Below are positions 61,214-64,000 of a stretch of 64,000 nt of DNA, one piece after another. The notes beneath the pieces were generated by a model. The model was given only the letters and a program-made list of their open reading frames with translations, was not told where the DNA came from and searched no databases. The stretch spans positions 40,116 to 104,115 of the forward strand of contig JAFSYO010000085.1 of NCBI GenBank assembly GCA_017449925.1. The letters run 5' to 3'. Numbering within the stretch: the stretch's first letter is position 1; each line of letters starts with the position of its first letter. Position numbers and translations under genes: made by a program. The DNA is from Stomatobaculum sp. Its GTDB lineage: Bacteria; Bacillota_A; Clostridia; Lachnospirales; Lachnospiraceae.

Positions 61214-63028
61214 TCAGCCTGCGAACATCATTCCGTCAAAAATCTCAGGTGCTTCGATGCCGTTCACTGTCTGGGGCCATTCGGTGCTGTCCAGATCCAC
61301 CCGGATGCAGCGGCCGTCCTTCACCAGGAACCACACCGTACTGATCCCGTTGGTGCGGTAGAAGGTGATCTCCGTTCCCTCCGGCAGCGCCGCGGTCCCC
61401 TTGGGGGCAAGGGTCTCCGGATCCGCCGTCGGGAATTTCATATTCTGGTTCAGTTTCAGCTTCATCTCAGGTCCGGTCTTGATCTCGTACCAGTCATGCT
61501 GATTCACCAGGGAACCGTCGTCTTTCAGCGTAAAGACAGCGGATCCGGAATAGGTGCTCAGGAGATCCATCCGGTCCGAAAGCCAGATGTTGTCAGGATC
61601 CGTGAGCAGGATCTGACGGACATACTCCTCGGAGCGGTCCTCCTCGTGGGCCTTTTCATAGTCATATTCGGTCCACTGATACTCTCCTACCGTCCGGTGG
61701 TCGGTGTCCATGGCGCCGAGCTTCTGGACGACCTTCGGGGCTGCCCCGTTCAGGTCCAGTACGTAGAGCGTCGTATAGTCATTGTCTTCACTGGAGATGA
61801 GGAAGAGCCAGTATTTCCCGTCCCTGCTGAGAAGATACGGCCGGAAGCTGTAGCCGTACTGTTTGATGACGGTCTCCTTTCCGTCCATCGTCAGCTTGAT
61901 GTTTTCGTAGGCGCCGTATTCTCCCTCTTCGTAATAGATCATGAGGCTGCTCATCTTTCCGTTCCGGCGGAACCGGATCTCGTCATAGGGCAGGTACTCG
62001 CGGCCCCAGGCGGCCGCCGCGTTCTGGTATTTTCCGGTGAAGATCTCCGGATGCTCGGAGAACAGGAGCTCTGCCGTAAACATGCCGGAAGCAAAGGAGC
62101 TGATGTCATAGGGACTGAACCAGAAACGGACACCCTCCTGCTCGATTGTAAAGCTGTAGGTATCTGCCTTCTTTTCCTTCAGGATCCGGTCGATGTTCTC
62201 CTTATCCAGGTCATACTTCATTCCCTCTTCCGCGGAGAGCGCCGGTCCAAGAAGCTCCGGCAGGGCGGACGTATCCTTGATCACATCCTCCAGTTTGATC
62301 TCTTTCCCGGTCTTCGTGTCAAAATTGTATCCGCCGTAGAAATAATCCGGGTGCGCGCCGCCGTAGTACATATCCACCCTGGAAACGAAGGAAAGGACCT
62401 CCGTGTCCGCGCGGCGCACATCATTGCTGCCGTTCTCGTAGAGCACCATATCCGGGTAGCTCTTGAACAGATCCTCGGTGCCCGCTGTGTACTCCTTCAG
62501 ATCCTTTTTCAGTCTGTCATAGCGGTCCTTGTGGAATTGCTCCAGCGTCTTTTCCAGCTCCGGGAAGCTTTTCGCGTCTTCCGGGTCGAGATAGAGGGCA
62601 TAATCTTCTACAGAAGCATATTCCTGATAGCCGTCTCCCTTTATCGCCGGATCATACCAGCTGTGGCTCCGGTAACTGCTCTCGAGATGCAGGGGGCTTG
62701 CGGGGCCGCTCTCTTCCTTCTTTTCTTCCGCTGCCGCTGCCTCTTCCTTCTGCTCCTCCGCAGCTGCTGCCTCTTCCTTATTCTCTTCCGCTGCCGCTGC
62801 CTCTTCTTTCTGTTCCTCCGCAGCCGCCGCTTCTTCCTTCTGCTCTTCGGCTGCCGGCAGTTCTCTCTTCACATCCGCAGCCGCATCTTCCTTCACGGCA
62901 AAGGTCCGGGCCGCCGTAGTCCCCTGTGCCGCCTGACTGGTGGAACTGCTGTCTGAGCTGCCGCAGCCTGCCGCCAGCGCCGCCGCCAGAAGAGTAATTC
63001 CAAGCAGCTTCAGTCCGTTTTTCTTCAT
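61214..63028 (-). CDS. Lipoprotein with Glu/Ala repeats and DUF3298-like domain
   Basis: A 604-residue lipoprotein: lipobox LAAGC with Cys at residue 22, a Ser/Thr-rich segment, five 10-residue EEQKEEAAAA-type repeats (residues ~59-106), then a globular part. Residues ~200-330 include VDMYYGGAHPDYFYGGYNFD, typical of DUF3298/PdaC-like domains. The C-terminal half is unassigned. The ATG at 63028 follows GGGAGGAAG. Only 16 bases after hflC, so it is co-transcribed with the hflK-hflC pair. Confidence 0.75.
   Translation of the reverse strand: MKKNGLKLLGITLLAAALAAGCGSSDSSSTSQAAQGTTAARTFAVKEDAAADVKRELPAAEEQKEEAAAAEEQKEEAAAAEENKEEAAAAEEQKEEAAAAEEKKEESGPASPLHLESSYRSHSWYDPAIKGDGYQEYASVEDYALYLDPEDAKSFPELEKTLEQFHKDRYDRLKKDLKEYTAGTEDLFKSYPDMVLYENGSNDVRRADTEVLSFVSRVDMYYGGAHPDYFYGGYNFDTKTGKEIKLEDVIKDTSALPELLGPALSAEEGMKYDLDKENIDRILKEKKADTYSFTIEQEGVRFWFSPYDISSFASGMFTAELLFSEHPEIFTGKYQNAAAAWGREYLPYDEIRFRRNGKMSSLMIYYEEGEYGAYENIKLTMDGKETVIKQYGYSFRPYLLSRDGKYWLFLISSEDNDYTTLYVLDLNGAAPKVVQKLGAMDTDHRTVGEYQWTEYDYEKAHEEDRSEEYVRQILLTDPDNIWLSDRMDLLSTYSGSAVFTLKDDGSLVNQHDWYEIKTGPEMKLKLNQNMKFPTADPETLAPKGTAALPEGTEITFYRTNGISTVWFLVKDGRCIRVDLDSTEWPQTVNGIEAPEIFDGMMFAG
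62711..62854 (-). repeat. 30-bp tandem coding repeats (Glu/Ala-rich)
   Basis: About five 30-base units encode EEQKEEAAAA variants within the lipoprotein gene, probably a rigid charged helix lifting the domain off the membrane. Such repeats can vary in number by slippage. Confidence 0.75.
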
Positions 63029-63044
63029 ATTTCTTCCTCCCTTT

Positions 63045-63911
63045 TTACTGCTGTCCGCCGTAGAACACCTGGACCAGCGGTGAATTTCTGTCAAGGAGCA
63101 GCGTCTTGTTCCCGTTCTTCAGGGAAGCCTTCGCCGCATCCAGGGAACGCACGAAATTATAGAACTCCGCCTTGCCCGCGTCGTTGTATGCATTGGATAA
63201 TATCTGCATGTACTGGGCTTCTCCTTCTGCCTTCAGGACTTCCGCATCCTTCTTTGCGCCGGAGAGCATCACGGAGACCTCCCGGTCTGTATTGTTCCGG
63301 ATCTTCTGGGCCTCAGAGTTACCCTGGGCCGTATAGGAAGCAGCGATATTGTTGCGCTCGGAGATCATTCTCTCGTACACTGCCTGTTTGTTGTCGTCCG
63401 GCATATCCAGGGACTTCGTCTCCACCGCCAGGACCTCGATACCGTATTCCTTCAGGGAGTTCCCGATGTTCGCGGTGATGTCCTGGGCCAGCTTTCCATT
63501 CCGGTTCTCGATGATATCCGACTGGTCCATGTTGGAGATCACGGATTTTAAAGAGGAGAACACCGAGGCGGAAATTCTGGACTGGGCCTGGGCCACCTGA
63601 CCGTTCAGGTAACGGGTAAAGCGCACCGGGTCGCTGATGTGCCAGAGCACAAAGGCGTCCGCGATCATAGTCTTATTGTCGCGGGTGATGACGTCAGACT
63701 TCGGGATATCATAGAGCTGGAGGCACTTCGGCAGAGAATCCGCCTCCTGGATCACGGGGATCTTGAAGGAGATGCCCGGCGTATCCACCACCCGGACGAT
63801 CTCTCCGAACTGTTTGATCATCTTGTATTCGTTGGGATAGGTCACGACCACTCCCGATGCCGCTCCTCCGAGAAGAAGCAGCAGAAGCAGAAACGCGATT
63901 CCTTTTTTCAT
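63045..63911 (-). CDS. hflC: Protease modulator HflC
   Basis: A 288-residue SPFH/prohibitin-domain membrane protein: N-terminal anchor (GIAFLLLLLLLGGAASGVVV), then the SPFH domain (VTYPNEYKMIKQFGEIVRVVDTPGISFKIP) and a coiled-coil (SERNNIAASYTAQGNSEAQKIRNN as core). With HflK it forms a large cage around the FtsH protease in E. coli. The start at 63911 follows GGAGGAG. Second gene after hflK; the lipoprotein gene follows. Confidence 0.93.
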   Translation of the reverse strand: MKKGIAFLLLLLLLGGAASGVVVTYPNEYKMIKQFGEIVRVVDTPGISFKIPVIQEADSLPKCLQLYDIPKSDVITRDNKTMIADAFVLWHISDPVRFTRYLNGQVAQAQSRISASVFSSLKSVISNMDQSDIIENRNGKLAQDITANIGNSLKEYGIEVLAVETKSLDMPDDNKQAVYERMISERNNIAASYTAQGNSEAQKIRNNTDREVSVMLSGAKKDAEVLKAEGEAQYMQILSNAYNDAGKAEFYNFVRSLDAAKASLKNGNKTLLLDRNSPLVQVFYGGQQ

Positions 63912-63928
63912 GGTCCGCTCCTCCTTTC

Positions 63929-64000
63929 TCACTGTCCTGCGGGCGCCGCCGCGCCGCTCTCCGGGGCCGCCGGCGCCGAGAAGCTGTCCAGCGGCAGCAG
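63929..64000 (-). CDS. hflK: HflK C-terminal end (5' part beyond window)
   Basis: Only the last 23 codons are in the window, ending LLPLDSFSAPAAPESGAAAP before AGQ and TGA. The Ala/Pro-rich tail is typical of HflK C-termini. It stops 17 bases before the hflC start in the same direction. The name rests mainly on this position. Confidence 0.65.
   Translation of the reverse strand: MLPLDSFSAPAAPESGAAAPAGQ

Noticed and set aside
62711..62854. CRISPR array at the 30-bp repeats
   Set aside because: The units are contiguous without spacers and keep the reading frame of a lipoprotein gene.
1..64000. tRNA, rRNA or prophage genes
   Set aside because: Reading all gaps gave no tRNA cloverleaf with a T-arm, no rRNA and no phage structural or integrase genes.

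Overview
The window reads as a chromosomal segment of a GC-rich anaerobic Firmicute, most likely a Clostridia/Lachnospiraceae-type gut or rumen bacterium. This rests on strong AGGAGG ribosome sites, a V-type ATPase, many phosphotransferase (PTS) and sugar-phosphate genes, lipoproteins with lipoboxes, a choline-binding-type repeat protein and no outer-membrane genes. The assignment is inference from gene content; no rRNA, tRNA or CRISPR array was seen.

Layout. (1) 1-4732, minus: V-type ATPase operon in the order E, DUF2764, A, B, D (D runs off the left edge). (2) 4974-16956: an L-ascorbate locus. A leftward arm (ulaG, PTS IIA, IIC, IIB, DeoR regulator) and a rightward arm (ulaE, an unknown beta-propeller-like protein, ulaF, split transketolase) diverge from a promoter region at 10307-10699; a phosphohexomutase follows. 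(3) 17019-25509: a four-carbon acid-sugar locus: RpiB-like isomerase, PdxA2-type dehydrogenase, DUF1537 kinase, KdgT-type permease, two DeoR regulators, a triosephosphate isomerase and a second RpiB. The likely chemistry is phosphorylation of a tetronate, oxidation and decarboxylation to DHAP, then conversion to GAP. (4) 24727-25001 and 25549-25697: two structured non-coding elements. (5) 25877-35480: glyA, three cell-surface or secreted proteins, a stand-alone TnpB insertion element, and an FdhD homolog lacking the usual cysteine motif. (6) 35584-39334: an aldolase/SDR/MFS transporter operon behind two palindromic operators.

(7) 39451-58654 is the most interesting part. It holds two parallel catabolic modules for unidentified carboxylates. 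The RpiR module comprises TctC-TctB-TctA plus an amidohydrolase (43902-39451) and, 13 kb away, an RraA-like aldolase plus a D-2-hydroxyacid dehydrogenase (57442-55613). These promoters and that of the rpiR gene carry the same dyad. The LysR module comprises DUF6282 hydrolase-TctC-TctB-TctA (50560-46619) and an HMGL-type aldolase plus a hydroxyacid dehydrogenase (46412-44220). Both promoters carry a 48-bp pattern with identical spacing, one of them in the lysR divergent region. The two hydroxyacid dehydrogenases differ at only about 20 of 342 residues. I infer that each module imports a carboxylate, converts a 2-hydroxy acid to a 2-oxo acid (or the reverse) and cleaves a carbon-carbon bond with a different aldolase family.

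(8) 58842-64000: a PTS IICBA transporter and an hflK-hflC-lipoprotein operon.

Promoter, operator and hairpin calls were made by eye and none has been tested computationally.
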